The notes beneath the pieces were generated by a model. It had not been told where the DNA came from, searched no databases, and saw nothing but the letters and a program-made list of their open reading frames with translations. From NCBI GenBank assembly GCA_002281095.1, contig NCFI01000002.1, positions 1-52,856 on the forward strand: 52,856 nt of DNA, given 5' to 3'. Of the stretch, positions 44,656-52,856 are shown piece by piece. This DNA is from Thiotrichales bacterium 35-46-9 (GTDB lineage: Bacteria > Pseudomonadota > Gammaproteobacteria > Thiomicrospirales > Thiomicrospiraceae). Positions within the stretch are counted from its first letter, which is position 1, and each line of letters starts with the position of its first letter. Made by a program: the position numbers and the translations under genes.

Positions 44656-45231
44656 TTAATGGCGGTGAATAGCGCAAACACCGCGCCAATCTTCAAGGTC
44701 TAATAAGGGTTGTTCTTGGCGAAATCGTGCATACAATGCTATGCCCATGGTATCTTCTAATACATCGACCTTAACCCCTTTTGCACTCAATAGTGCCTCA
44801 GTTCCACTGGCGTTAGTGACATCTCCCGCCACCACACGAGAAAAGCCACGCATGTGTAACAAACTCGCGCAGACTTCACAGGGACTTAATGACGTAAATA
44901 AGGTGGTACGACTGAAATCAATACGTCCCGCATCTCTAATAGCGGCTGTTTCGCCATGATTATAGGGATGATTCTCTTGTACCAGCGTATTATGCCCTTT
45001 ACCGACAATGCGACGGGTTTCATTATCAATAATCACAGCCCCTATTGGGCAACCACCCTCATCATAACTTTTTTGCGCCAGCCAAACCGCAATCCGCATA
45101 AATTGATGGTCGCTGATACCTTGGCTCAGTTTATCATTCAACAAGACTGGCAGACTGAGCGTTGGCATATGAGCAATAACACGCAACAAAGCATCGCTTA
45201 CTTCTGTCGATTCTGAACAATAGGGATTCAT
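44656..45231 (-). CDS. Cytidine/deoxycytidylate deaminase-fold nucleoside deaminase
   Basis: A 191-residue zinc deaminase with the metal motifs HGETAA (92-97, His92 ligand and Glu94 proton shuttle) and SPCEVCASLL (116-125, Cys118 and Cys121). An unusual ~40-residue N-terminal extension precedes the domain. Family members act on cytosine, guanine, or nucleosides, and the substrate is not evident here. ATG 45231 has a GGAG site; reading further upstream would run into the tRNA-Ile terminator, so that extension is rejected. It converges with the phosphorylase gene across 49 bases. Confidence 0.8.
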   Translation of the reverse strand: MNPYCSESTEVSDALLRVIAHMPTLSLPVLLNDKLSQGISDHQFMRIAVWLAQKSYDEGGCPIGAVIIDNETRRIVGKGHNTLVQENHPYNHGETAAIRDAGRIDFSRTTLFTSLSPCEVCASLLHMRGFSRVVAGDVTNASGTEALLSAKGVKVDVLEDTMGIALYARFRQEQPLLDLEDWRGVCAIHRH

Positions 45232-45306
45232 AACTCGCTCTCCGGCAATCAATAACGACTGATCATGATTAGAACGCACACGCATGATAAAAGCAAATGC
45301 CAGCCA

Positions 45307-45330
45307 TAAAAAAACCACCCGAAGGTGGTT
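45307..45330 (-). terminator. Terminator of tRNA-Ile2 with UUCG loop
   Basis: On the minus strand the stem AACCACC / GGTGGTT closes a TTCG loop and is followed by a run of T. It lies four bases beyond the tRNA 3' end. Confidence 0.85.
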
Positions 45331-45334
45331 AATA

Positions 45335-45410
45335 TGGTAGGACTGGAGTGATTTGAACACTCGACCAAGCGATTATGAGTCGCCTGCTCTAACCCCTGAG
45401 CTACAGTCCC
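45335..45410 (-). tRNA. ileX: tRNA-Ile2 (anticodon CAT, lysidine type)
   Basis: A 76-nt cloverleaf with an encoded CCA. The anticodon loop CTCATAA could read Met, but the anticodon arm and variable region (CAGGCGACTCATAATCGCT) match E. coli ileX, the isoleucine tRNA whose C34 is changed to lysidine by TilS to read AUA. E. coli ileX also lies near rpoD. Confidence 0.88.
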
Positions 45411-45424
45411 AAACTCGGTGTACA

Positions 45425-47233
45425 TCAATCCAAGAAAGAGCGCAGTTTTTCTGCACGCGATGGATGACGCAATTTACGAAGTGCTTTGGCTTCAATCTGA
45501 CGAATTCGCTCACGCGTTACATCGAACTGCTTACCCACTTCCTCTAAAGTATGGTCGGTATTCATTTGAATGCCAAAACGCATACGCAATACTTTCGCTT
45601 CACGCGGACTTAATGTCGATAACATCAGCTCTACCGCTTCAGACAAGCCTTGATTGTCCGCCGACTCCGAAGGTGACAACATATTACCATCTTCAATAAA
45701 ATCACCCAATGAAGAATCTTCATCATCACCAATCGGTGTTTCCATCGAAATGGGTTCTTTGGAGATTTTCATCACTTTGCGGATTTTATCTTCACCCATT
45801 TCCATGGCATCCGCCAACTCATCCGCTGTTGGCTCACGACCCATCTGCTGGAGTAACTGACGCTGTACACGATTTAGCTTATTAATGGTTTCAATCATGT
45901 GTACTGGAATACGAATGGTGCGTGCTTGATCGGCAATACTGCGCGTAATGGCTTGACGAATCCACCAAGTCGCATAGGTAGAGAACTTATAGCCGCGACG
46001 ATATTCAAACTTATCCACCGCTTTCATCAAACCGATATTGCCTTCCTGAATCAAATCTAGGAACTGCAAACCACGGTTAGTGTATTTTTTCGCGATCGAA
46101 ATCACCAAACGCAAGTTAGCTTCGATCATCTCTTTTTTCGCGGCACGTGTACGACTGTCAGCATCGACCACTTTACGATTCACGTCTTTCAGCGAGGTAA
46201 TATCCATAGCGATGCGTTTTTCAAGGAAACGTAAGCGTTTCTGTGCACGCGTCACCTGATCTTTCAAACCTTGTAAGCGAGCGGCTGAATCATCCACATT
46301 AGCGGCAATAACACGCTCAATCCACTCCAAATCGGTTTCTGAACCAACAAAGGTACTGATAAAATGTTGTTTCGGTAAACGGCCTTGCTCAACCGTTAAA
46401 TCCATAATTAAGCGTTCATACTGACGAATTTGATCGACGTGTTTACGTAAATCAGCTAACACTTCGGCAACAAATGAAGGAGCTAACTTAACCGTCATCA
46501 AACGGCTGGCAACAGCCAAACGCGCTGTTTTCGCACGCTCATCCGCATGTCCAAACTCTGCTTCGTGACTACTAGCAACTTGGTGCAAGTCACGCAACTC
46601 TGCTAAGAAAGCCGTAACACCTTCGGTATCGTAAGGGTCTTCTTTAGAAACACCATCAGCCGAATCATCATCCGCTTCTAAACTCTCATCTGCAACAGCA
46701 ACTTCAGGCGCTGGCGATGCTTCTTCTTGTTCAGGCATCAAGAAACCCATCACCAAATCGCTAAGCTTAATCTCCCCCTCTTCCACTTGTTTCAAGTGTT
46801 GAAAGAGCAAGGTCGGCATTTGTGGGTAAAGCGCTAAAGAAGTGAGCATGTCACGCGTACCTGACTCGATACGACGTGCGATTTCAATTTCACCCTTACG
46901 AGTTAGGAGCTCCACAGAACCCATTTCACGCATATACATACGCACAGGATCGGAAGTACGACCTAATTCGCCATCATCGGCAATGCTGGCAGCAGCCACT
47001 TCAGGGTCAGCATCAACGAGCGCACCAGGCACCAAAATATCAGGATTAGGCAAAGCATCATCGAGGACATTAATGCCCATGTCGCCTAACAGAACAACGA
47101 TCTCTTCAATCTTTTCTTCATCTTCGAACTCATCATTCAACATGTCCGTGATATCTTGGTAATTAAGATATCCTTGTTCACGTCCACGCGCGATTAAATC
47201 CGCTAATTGCTGTTGTTCATCGTATGATGCCAT
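45425..47233 (-). CDS. rpoD: RNA polymerase primary sigma factor RpoD
   Basis: The housekeeping sigma-70, 602 residues. Region 1.1 is at the N terminus ([19 protein letters not shown]), region 1.2 includes [16 protein letters not shown], then a long acidic non-conserved region typical of gammaproteobacteria. Region 2 reads [20 protein letters not shown] and [14 protein letters not shown] (-10 recognition), and region 4 ends [18 protein letters not shown] (-35 recognition). It closes the rpsU-yqeY-dnaG-rpoD block. Confidence 0.98.
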   Translation of the reverse strand: MASYDEQQQLADLIARGREQGYLNYQDITDMLNDEFEDEEKIEEIVVLLGDMGINVLDDALPNPDILVPGALVDADPEVAAASIADDGELGRTSDPVRMYMREMGSVELLTRKGEIEIARRIESGTRDMLTSLALYPQMPTLLFQHLKQVEEGEIKLSDLVMGFLMPEQEEASPAPEVAVADESLEADDDSADGVSKEDPYDTEGVTAFLAELRDLHQVASSHEAEFGHADERAKTARLAVASRLMTVKLAPSFVAEVLADLRKHVDQIRQYERLIMDLTVEQGRLPKQHFISTFVGSETDLEWIERVIAANVDDSAARLQGLKDQVTRAQKRLRFLEKRIAMDITSLKDVNRKVVDADSRTRAAKKEMIEANLRLVISIAKKYTNRGLQFLDLIQEGNIGLMKAVDKFEYRRGYKFSTYATWWIRQAITRSIADQARTIRIPVHMIETINKLNRVQRQLLQQMGREPTADELADAMEMGEDKIRKVMKISKEPISMETPIGDDEDSSLGDFIEDGNMLSPSESADNQGLSEAVELMLSTLSPREAKVLRMRFGIQMNTDHTLEEVGKQFDVTRERIRQIEAKALRKLRHPSRAEKLRSFLD

Positions 47234-47311
47234 ACCGTCCTCTATTGAGCGTTGGGGAACTTTAAATTATACCAAAATAGTTAGCATTTCGCTAGATGAA
47301 TATAAACTCAC

Positions 47312-49060
47312 TTATTGGCGTTGCGCTCTCGTTTGGCAGAGTTTGACACGCTGATTCAGTTTCGACAAAGCAACCAAAAGCGACTCATTACTCTGTCCTT
47401 GCTCCATTTGTTTGAGCATCGACAAACGCGCTGTTTCAATCGCCTTACATACCAACAACTGCCAACCATCCTGCCATTCATGTTTCGCTTGCTCAATCGT
47501 AAAAGGCAATAACGAAGCAGAGGCATTAGTAGGCAAATTACCTGCTAAGGCTGTCAGCAAGGCCATCACGCCTTTTTCACCATACTGATGCAACAAAGCC
47601 GCATCTTGACTTGGCCAATCTTCAGCCAGTTGCGGAAATTGTGTCAATAAAGCCAGCAATTTATCAGACAACTTTTGTGTCGCAAGTGCAGGAGCAACTA
47701 GCTGTTTTTTCTTAAGATCGCGATGCACGGCCAGACCAGTGCGCACACCCAACAACTTTTCAACTTGCCATTCCTGCATATCGGCCGCTTGCGCCAAAGA
47801 TTGAATTAACGCATAGCGCACACTCATTTCTTCAGTCTGTTTTAACCACTGAGCGGATTGAAACAGCAATCGGCGAGCATCTTCTGCCACCGACCAAGAT
47901 AACCCTGATAAATCAGCCAAACCCTGAACCAACCACTCACCTGGCGTTAGAGATTGATCCAGCGCTTGCATCAAGGCTTCTGCCCCATAACGACGCACAT
48001 AAGAATCAGGATCTTCATCTTGTGGCAAAAAGAAAAACTTAACCGAACGAGAACCGGATAACTGAGTCAACGCAACAGACAAGGCTTTCCAAGCGGCTTT
48101 ACGACCCGCCTTGTCGCCATCAAAAGCGAAAACAATTTCAGAGGTATGCTTAAATAGCAACTGCAAATGCGCAGGCGTCGTAGCTGTTCCCAAAGTAGCC
48201 ACTACTTGACGCACACCAAATTGCGCTAAAGCCACCACATCCATGTATCCCTCAACAACCAACACTCGATTGATGTTACGAACCGACTGTAACATTTCGT
48301 ACAAACCATAGAGCATATTGCCCTTATGGAAGAACTCAGTCTCAGGCGAATTGAGATACTTAGGCGCATGCTCGCTGGCCTGCATAATACGACCACCAAA
48401 ACCCACAACACGGCCGCGCAAATCACGAATTGGAAATTGAATGCGGTTGCGAAACTTATCGACAACCGAACCATCCTCGCGCTCAGCCACCAATCCCACC
48501 GCCAACCATTGTGCCTTAGTCACATTAGGAAATTGTTTCTGTAAACCCATGGATTCGTTGGGCGCGAGTCCAATCGCAAAATCACGCGCAACAACACCGG
48601 TTACACCGCGAGACTTTAAGTATTCAATCGCTTGTGCGCCCTGCGCATGATGTTTCAAATTATGCACAAACCACTGAGCTGCTTGTGCCAGTAAAGCGAA
48701 GCCTTGTAACTGCTCGCTTCGTTGTTGTATCTCTTTTGCTTGCTGCTGGGCTGAAACCTGTTCACGTGGCACGGATACACCCATTTCACTGGCGAGCACT
48801 TCAATAGCCGAAACGAAATCGAGATGTTCATAATCCATAATAAAACGCAGCGCATCACCATGCGCACCACAACCAAAGCAATGGTAGAACCCTTTTTGCG
48901 GGTTAATTTGAAAAGAAGGCGTTTTTTCGTTATGAAAGGGGCAGCAGGCTTTATACTCTCGACCAGCTTTTTTCAGGGTAATGCGTCGCCCAACAACCTC
49001 GACCACGTCAGCACGTGCGACTAAGTCATCAATAAACGTTTTGGGAATGCGACCAGCCAT
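47312..49060 (-). CDS. dnaG: DNA primase DnaG
   Basis: The primase makes RNA primers at the replication fork. In 582 residues: the N-terminal zinc domain with Cys40, His43, Cys61 and Cys64 (CCPFHNEKTPSF, HCFGCGAHGD), the RNA polymerase domain with TOPRIM motifs VVEGYMDVVAL and FAFDGDKAGRKAA, and a C-terminal helical DnaB-interacting domain. It lies between yqeY and rpoD, as in the macromolecular-synthesis operon. Confidence 0.97.
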   Translation of the reverse strand: MAGRIPKTFIDDLVARADVVEVVGRRITLKKAGREYKACCPFHNEKTPSFQINPQKGFYHCFGCGAHGDALRFIMDYEHLDFVSAIEVLASEMGVSVPREQVSAQQQAKEIQQRSEQLQGFALLAQAAQWFVHNLKHHAQGAQAIEYLKSRGVTGVVARDFAIGLAPNESMGLQKQFPNVTKAQWLAVGLVAEREDGSVVDKFRNRIQFPIRDLRGRVVGFGGRIMQASEHAPKYLNSPETEFFHKGNMLYGLYEMLQSVRNINRVLVVEGYMDVVALAQFGVRQVVATLGTATTPAHLQLLFKHTSEIVFAFDGDKAGRKAAWKALSVALTQLSGSRSVKFFFLPQDEDPDSYVRRYGAEALMQALDQSLTPGEWLVQGLADLSGLSWSVAEDARRLLFQSAQWLKQTEEMSVRYALIQSLAQAADMQEWQVEKLLGVRTGLAVHRDLKKKQLVAPALATQKLSDKLLALLTQFPQLAEDWPSQDAALLHQYGEKGVMALLTALAGNLPTNASASLLPFTIEQAKHEWQDGWQLLVCKAIETARLSMLKQMEQGQSNESLLVALSKLNQRVKLCQTRAQRQ

Positions 49061-49086
49061 GACGCAGGCTGCTTTAAGAAAGGAAC

Positions 49087-49536
49087 TTAGTTGGCAAGTA
49101 AAGCTTTGATGCGAGCACTGACCACACCCATATCAGCCAGTCCAGCCATTTTGGGTTTGACAAGCGCCATCACTTTGCCCATATCCGCAGGCGATTTCGC
49201 TCCGGAATCAGCAATCGCTTCGGCAATCATCTGTTCAATTTGCGCTTCAGACAATCCTTCAGGCAAATAATGTTGTAGTACGGTCAATTCAAACTGTTCA
49301 ACTTCAGCCAGATCAGTACGACCCGCCTGCGTGAATTGGGAAATGGAATCTTTGCGCTGTTTGACCAGCTTATTCAACACCGCCAGCACCTGAGCATCGT
49401 CGGGTGCTTGACGAGTGTCAATCTCAATTTGCTTAATCGCAGCTAGGATCCCACGAATCGTCAACAGCCGCGCTTTATCGCCCGACTTCATGCACTGTTT
49501 CATATCATTACTGATTTGTTCGCGCAATGCTGACAT
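49087..49536 (-). CDS. yqeY: GatB/YqeY domain protein
   Basis: A 149-residue protein matching the YqeY family, which resembles the tRNA-binding tail domain of GatB: LREQISNDMKQCM at the N terminus, RLLTIRGILAAIKQIEI, then RKDSISQFTQAGRTDLA and a C-terminal PKMAGLADMGVVSARIKALL. Function is unknown; a tRNA-related role is inferred from GatB. ATG 49536 has an AGGG site. It is 26 bases upstream of dnaG and 56 bases after rpsU in the conserved block. Confidence 0.92.
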   Translation of the reverse strand: MSALREQISNDMKQCMKSGDKARLLTIRGILAAIKQIEIDTRQAPDDAQVLAVLNKLVKQRKDSISQFTQAGRTDLAEVEQFELTVLQHYLPEGLSEAQIEQMIAEAIADSGAKSPADMGKVMALVKPKMAGLADMGVVSARIKALLAN

Positions 49537-49592
49537 ATTTGTTTTACCCTTTGCTAACAAGCATTAAGCAGTTGAAATTAAAGAAGAAGTGA

Positions 49593-49808
49593 TTAATACT
49601 TCGATTCCATGCGACGGTTTTCGCGTGACAAACGCTTAGCTAAACGCTTAACCGCAGCCGCTTTCTTGCGTTTACGCTCCCACGTTGGCTTTTCGTAGTA
49701 TTCTTTTTTACGAACATCAGCCAATACACCCGCTTTTTCACAGGTACGTTTGAAGCGACGTAAAGCAACGTCAAATGGTTCGGTTTCGCGTAATTTAACA
49801 GCAGGCAT
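49593..49808 (-). CDS. rpsU: 30S ribosomal protein S21
   Basis: A 71-residue, very basic protein with the S21 motifs [24 protein letters not shown] and REYYEKP-type sequence ([22 protein letters not shown]). S21 helps mRNA binding on the 30S subunit. It is the first gene of the block and has a good promoter upstream at 49878-49907. Confidence 0.97.
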   Translation of the reverse strand: MPAVKLRETEPFDVALRRFKRTCEKAGVLADVRKKEYYEKPTWERKRKKAAAVKRLAKRLSRENRRMESKY

Positions 49809-49877
49809 GTTTTCTATACTTTCCAGTTAGGCGTTAAAAAATAAATTAGGGGTTCCGCGTACGGAATAAAGACGATC

Positions 49878-49907
49878 ATTATAACAAGAAAAATTTAAAA
49901 AAATCAA
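49878..49907 (-). promoter_or_regulatory. Promoter of rpsU
   Basis: On the minus strand TTGATT (49907-49902) and a perfect TATAAT (49883-49878) are separated by 18 bases in an A/T-rich context, about 70 bases before the rpsU ATG. Confidence 0.65.
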
Positions 49908-50015
49908 ACCCATCATCACATTTTTGCCACAAACGAGCTCACAACTTGGTCTTTCTTTTAACTGCTTTTACTCTCACCGCTGCATTTTGTGCCTATTTTC
50001 GCTTAAAATGGCGCA

Positions 50016-51065
50016 ATGAAAAACAACAGACTACATCTCATTCTTGGCATTGAATCTTCTTGTGATGAAACAGGCTTAGCCCTTTATCACGAAACTGAAG
50101 GTCTGATTGCTCACGCTCTGCACAGCCAAGTTGCATTACATGCCACTTACGGTGGTGTCGTGCCCGAATTAGCGAGCCGTGATCACATTCATCGCCTAAT
50201 TCCCTTAACGCAACAAGTCATGCAACAAGCTGGCGTTGGCTTAGATGAACTCACTGGCGTTGCTTACACCGCTGGCCCTGGCTTAGTTGGCGCACTGCTA
50301 ACGGGAGCAGGGTTTGCGCGTAGTCTCGCTTTTGCCAGAGGCATTCCTGCCATTGGTGTGCATCACATGGAAGGTCATCTGCTTTCGCCCTTGTTAGAAG
50401 CCCCCGAACTCAGCTTTCCCTTTATGGCGCTACTGGTATCAGGCGGACATACACAAATCATTCGCGTTGATGCCATTGGTGATTATCAACTGCTAGGCGA
50501 CACGCTTGACGATGCCATTGGTGAGGCCTTCGATAAAACAGCTAAACTCATGGGACTCGGCTATCCAGGTGGGCCAATCGTATCCAAGCTTGCCCTTCAA
50601 GGCAATGCCCTGCGTTATAAATTGCCCCGCCCCATGACCGATAGAGCTGGTTTAGATTTTAGTTTCTCTGGACTGAAAACTGCCGTATTAACCACTTGGC
50701 AACAAGCACAAACGGAACGCGCCCAAGATTTAGAACAAGCTAAGGCAGATATTTGTGCTTCGTTTGAGTTGGCTGTCTGCGATGTGCTCATCATCAAACT
50801 CAAACGTGCTTTACAGCAAGAAAAGCTGAATACCCTTGTCGTTGCCGGCGGTGTCAGTGCTAACCAACGCATTCGCTCATCGCTGACGCAACTGATGACT
50901 AGCCGCGCAGGACATGCTTTTTTCCCTCGCCCAGAATTCTGTACCGATAATGGCGCTATGATTGCCTTTGCTGGCTTTCAACGTATTAACGCTGGTGAAT
51001 ACAGCTCTCTCGATTTTAGCGCGCGTGCCCGTTGGCCACTGAGTGAAATGAATCGCATCACTTGA
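50016..51065 (+). CDS. tsaD: tRNA N6-threonylcarbamoyladenosine transferase TsaD
   Basis: TsaD, with TsaB and TsaE, transfers threonylcarbamoyl to A37 of ANN-decoding tRNAs. The 349-residue ASKHA-fold protein has [13 protein letters not shown] at the start, [13 protein letters not shown], the metal site [11 protein letters not shown] with His117 and His121, GGHTQI for nucleotide phosphate, and [13 protein letters not shown] near the C terminus. It is divergent from rpsU, as in other gammaproteobacteria. A strong inverted repeat overlaps its stop codon. Confidence 0.97.
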   Translation: MKNNRLHLILGIESSCDETGLALYHETEGLIAHALHSQVALHATYGGVVPELASRDHIHRLIPLTQQVMQQAGVGLDELTGVAYTAGPGLVGALLTGAGFARSLAFARGIPAIGVHHMEGHLLSPLLEAPELSFPFMALLVSGGHTQIIRVDAIGDYQLLGDTLDDAIGEAFDKTAKLMGLGYPGGPIVSKLALQGNALRYKLPRPMTDRAGLDFSFSGLKTAVLTTWQQAQTERAQDLEQAKADICASFELAVCDVLIIKLKRALQQEKLNTLVVAGGVSANQRIRSSLTQLMTSRAGHAFFPRPEFCTDNGAMIAFAGFQRINAGEYSSLDFSARARWPLSEMNRIT

Positions 51066-51074
51066 TGCGATTCA
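51049..51074. terminator. Inverted repeat overlapping the tsaD stop
   Basis: The arms TGAATCGCATCA and TGATGCGATTCA are perfect complements with a 2-base centre, covering the last tsaD codons and the stop. It lies between convergent tsaD and gloA and probably ends transcription of both, although there is no long T tract. Confidence 0.55.
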
Positions 51075-51079
51075 CATCA

Positions 51080-51460
51080 TTAGGCTCGCTCAATTAACTC
51101 GACCTGATAGCCATCAGGGTCTTTGGTGAAAGCAATCCAAGTTGTACCACCATGTAAAGCCGGCCCATAGGTAATTTCACCGCCACGCTGCTGAATGAGC
51201 TCACACATGGCTTTAATATCCAAAACGCCTAACGCGATATGTCCATAACCCTTGCCCAAATCATAGGACTCTACGCCCCAGTTATAGGTCAGCTCTAACA
51301 CAGCACCTTCACTTTCCGGCTGATAACCCAGGAATGCCAAGGTGTATTTTCCATCAGGGTAATCTTTTTGACGCAACAGCTGCATGCCTAACACTTCTGT
51401 GTAAAAAGCAATGGATTTTTCTAAATTTCCCACACGTATCATGGTATGTAAAATGCGCAT
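51080..51460 (-). CDS. gloA: Lactoylglutathione lyase (glyoxalase I)
   Basis: A 126-residue vicinal-oxygen-chelate enzyme that isomerises the hemithioacetal of methylglyoxal and glutathione. Metal-binding residues are visible: His5 (RILHTMIRV), a Glu in VLELTYN, His in GYGHIALGV and the last Glu in YQVELIER. The short form (without the long N-terminal insert) suggests the Ni/Co-activated bacterial type. ATG 51460 follows AGGAG at seven bases. Confidence 0.95.
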   Translation of the reverse strand: MRILHTMIRVGNLEKSIAFYTEVLGMQLLRQKDYPDGKYTLAFLGYQPESEGAVLELTYNWGVESYDLGKGYGHIALGVLDIKAMCELIQQRGGEITYGPALHGGTTWIAFTKDPDGYQVELIERA

Positions 51461-51601
51461 CTTTGCTCCTTTGTTGTACACTTAACTCTTAGCTGCATGA
51501 TACACACAGACGTTTGTTGCTGCAATCCTGCTAATGACTCGCATCTTTTACCATGTTCAACTAAAATACACGACAATAGATAGACATAAAAAAGGAAACG
51601 T

Positions 51602-52726
51602 ATGAAATATAGTGCTGAACAAGGTTATCAACATGATCGTCAGGCTAAACTGGGCATTTTGTTGACCAACTTAGGGACTCCCGATGAGCCGACTAAAAAA
51701 GGCTTAAAACCCTACCTTGCCGAATTCTTATGGGATCCGCGCATTGTTGAACCCCCTCCCCCTCGCGCTGTGTGGTGGTTAATTTTGCACGGCATTATTT
51801 TGCAGTTCCGCCCTAAGGCCAAAGCGCATGACTATGAGACCATTTGGGGAAAATTCGGTCCCGGCGCACCCTTGCTAGACATTACCTTAGCGCAAGCTGA
51901 AGGCGTCGCCCAACGCTTAAAAGCACGCTTCACCCATAGCCCAATCGAAGTGGAAATTGCCATGCGTTATGGCAATCCTTCGATGGCAAAAGGACTCGAT
52001 GCATTGCGTCAAAAAGGCTGTGAACGCTTACTGGTATTACCTTTGTATCCGCAATACGCCGCAGCAACGTCGGGTTCCACTTGGGACGCCTTAGCCGATG
52101 CACTGAAACAATGGCGCCGCATTCCGGATGTTCGTTTTGTCAGTCATTACCACAAACACCCCGGTTACATTCAAGCACTCGCTAACAGCGTAAAAGAATA
52201 TTGGGCAGAACATGGTCGTCCAGACAAGCTACTCATGTCCTTTCATGGCATTCCACAGCGTTACCTAGACAATGGCGACTCTTATCATTGCGAATGTCAT
52301 GCGACCGGTCGATTATTGGCAGAAGCACTGGGCTTGAGCAAAGACGATTATTTGGTCAGCTTCCAGTCGTTGTTTGGGCGTGAAGAGTGGATTAAACCTT
52401 ACACCGATGCCACGATTAAATCTTTACCGGCTCAAGGCGTGAAAAATCTCCATGTTATTTGCCCAGGCTTTTCGGCTGACTGCTTAGAAACAGTAGAAGA
52501 AATTGATGAAGAAAACCGCGAATATTTCATGGAATCGGGTGGTGAAACTTACCACTATATTCCTGCGCTCAACAGTCGTGACGATCATTTGGATGCGCTG
52601 ACGGACATTATCGTTCAGCACTGCCAAGGCTGGCCCGAAGTGGCTATCCCTTACGATCAGCGCAGCGATGAACAAGAACGTCAGGCCATCCGCGAACGCG
52701 CTAGAGCCATGGGTTGTCCGTTTTAA
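51602..52726 (+). CDS. hemH: Ferrochelatase
   Basis: HemH inserts Fe2+ into protoporphyrin IX, the last step of haem synthesis, at the inner membrane surface. The 374-residue protein has GILLTNLGTPDEP at the N terminus, the metal-site motif MSFHGIPQRY with catalytic His215, YHCECHATGRLL, and CPGFSADCLETVEEI supplying the conserved Glu. It is somewhat longer than the E. coli protein (320), at both ends. AAGGAAACGT precedes ATG 51602. A hairpin follows the gene. Confidence 0.96.
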   Translation: MKYSAEQGYQHDRQAKLGILLTNLGTPDEPTKKGLKPYLAEFLWDPRIVEPPPPRAVWWLILHGIILQFRPKAKAHDYETIWGKFGPGAPLLDITLAQAEGVAQRLKARFTHSPIEVEIAMRYGNPSMAKGLDALRQKGCERLLVLPLYPQYAAATSGSTWDALADALKQWRRIPDVRFVSHYHKHPGYIQALANSVKEYWAEHGRPDKLLMSFHGIPQRYLDNGDSYHCECHATGRLLAEALGLSKDDYLVSFQSLFGREEWIKPYTDATIKSLPAQGVKNLHVICPGFSADCLETVEEIDEENREYFMESGGETYHYIPALNSRDDHLDALTDIIVQHCQGWPEVAIPYDQRSDEQERQAIRERARAMGCPF

Positions 52727-52740
52727 TCCTCTCTTATAGC

Positions 52741-52766
52741 ATCAACCCCCAAATAAGGGGGCTGAT
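52741..52766 (+). terminator. Hairpin after hemH
   Basis: CCCCC and GGGGG pair around AAATAA, extended by ATCA/TGAT across one mismatch. There is no long T tract, so termination strength is uncertain. Confidence 0.5.
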
Positions 52767-52791
52767 GTTACATACACAAAATAGCCATCCA

Positions 52792-52856
52792 CTACTTCAC
52801 ATCCAATCCTTGAAAAGTAAATGGGCTGCTCTTAACAAAGTGTTTCAACGCATTGC
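52792..52856 (-). CDS. 3' end of an unidentified gene
   Basis: Twenty codons of open frame on the minus strand end at TAG (52792-52794), with the C-terminal sequence ALKHFVKSSPFTFQGLDVK. The rest lies beyond the window. The family is not recognised; it would converge with hemH. Confidence 0.35.
   Translation of the reverse strand, partial: NALKHFVKSSPFTFQGLDVK

Noticed and set aside
45232-45360. N-terminal extension of the deaminase
   Set aside because: The extra codons run through the tRNA-Ile terminator and into the tRNA gene; ATG 45231 with GGAG is the better start.
45335-45410. Elongator tRNA-Met, from the CAT anticodon
   Set aside because: The anticodon arm and variable loop match the lysidine-modified isoleucine tRNA (ileX) and its location beside rpoD agrees.

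Overview
The window looks like chromosomal DNA of a gammaproteobacterium. The evidence is the yebC-ruvC-ruvA-ruvB-ybgC-tolQ-tolR-tolA-tolB-pal-cpoB block, the rpsU-yqeY-dnaG-rpoD block with tsaD divergent and an ileX-type tRNA beside rpoD, an EarP/EF-P(Arg32) pair, a FtnA-type ferritin, and LpoA-like, DusA and QueC proteins. It is unusual for that class in carrying a complete mevalonate pathway for isoprenoid precursors. Genus cannot be fixed from the sequence alone. Coding is dense, with many 4-nt ATGA overlaps.

Layout. 1-2327: 5' end of a cation-efflux transporter, then earP and efp with a terminator. 2326-8530: plus-strand mevalonate operon (class I-type HMG-CoA reductase, type 2 IPP isomerase, HMG-CoA synthase, two GHMP kinases, diphosphomevalonate decarboxylase). 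8710-11559: minus-strand housekeeping genes (murI, dusA, a COG3323-like protein, ferritin). 11736-13704: small accessory stretch with a lipoprotein, a toxin-antitoxin pair with a striking tandem palindromic operator, a broken second antitoxin and gene debris. 13776-23144: tRNA-Arg, then a promoter and cobalamin riboswitch leading a nine-gene plus-strand B12 operon (btuB, bluB, btuF, cobO, btuM, cbiA, a J-domain protein, cbiB, cobD). 23183-25422: minus-strand three-gene envelope operon with an LPP20/FlgP-like lipoprotein. 25583-31897: LpoA-like protein, pepN, a second Pal, tRNA-Lys, queC. 31160-39363: the Tol-Pal/Ruv block. 39386-42990: nadA, aspS and a DUF502 membrane protein. 43089-45231: an AMP/thymidine phosphorylase-family enzyme convergent with a cytidine-deaminase-fold protein. 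45335-49808: tRNA-Ile2, rpoD, dnaG, yqeY, rpsU. 50016-52726: tsaD, gloA, hemH. The last 65 bases hold the 3' tip of an unidentified minus-strand gene.

How the parts work together. The mevalonate cluster encodes the five enzymes from acetoacetyl-CoA/HMG-CoA to IPP plus the isomerase to DMAPP. The B12 operon combines outer-membrane uptake (BtuB), a periplasmic binder (BtuF), a solitary ECF-type S-component (BtuM), corrinoid adenosylation (CobO), a-c amidation (CbiA), aminopropanol arm assembly (CobD, CbiB) and lower-ligand synthesis (BluB). BtuCD, CobT, CobS, CobU/P and CbiP are not in the window. Tol-Pal, CpoB, the extra Pal and the LpoA-like protein all concern envelope integrity and peptidoglycan synthesis.

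The least explained signals are a two-copy ~127-bp intergenic repeat carrying a conserved four-G-tract (G-quadruplex-type) motif plus hairpins at 10571 and 31017, the J-domain gene embedded in the B12 operon, the three-gene LPP20-type envelope operon, and the tandem operator of the toxin-antitoxin locus.
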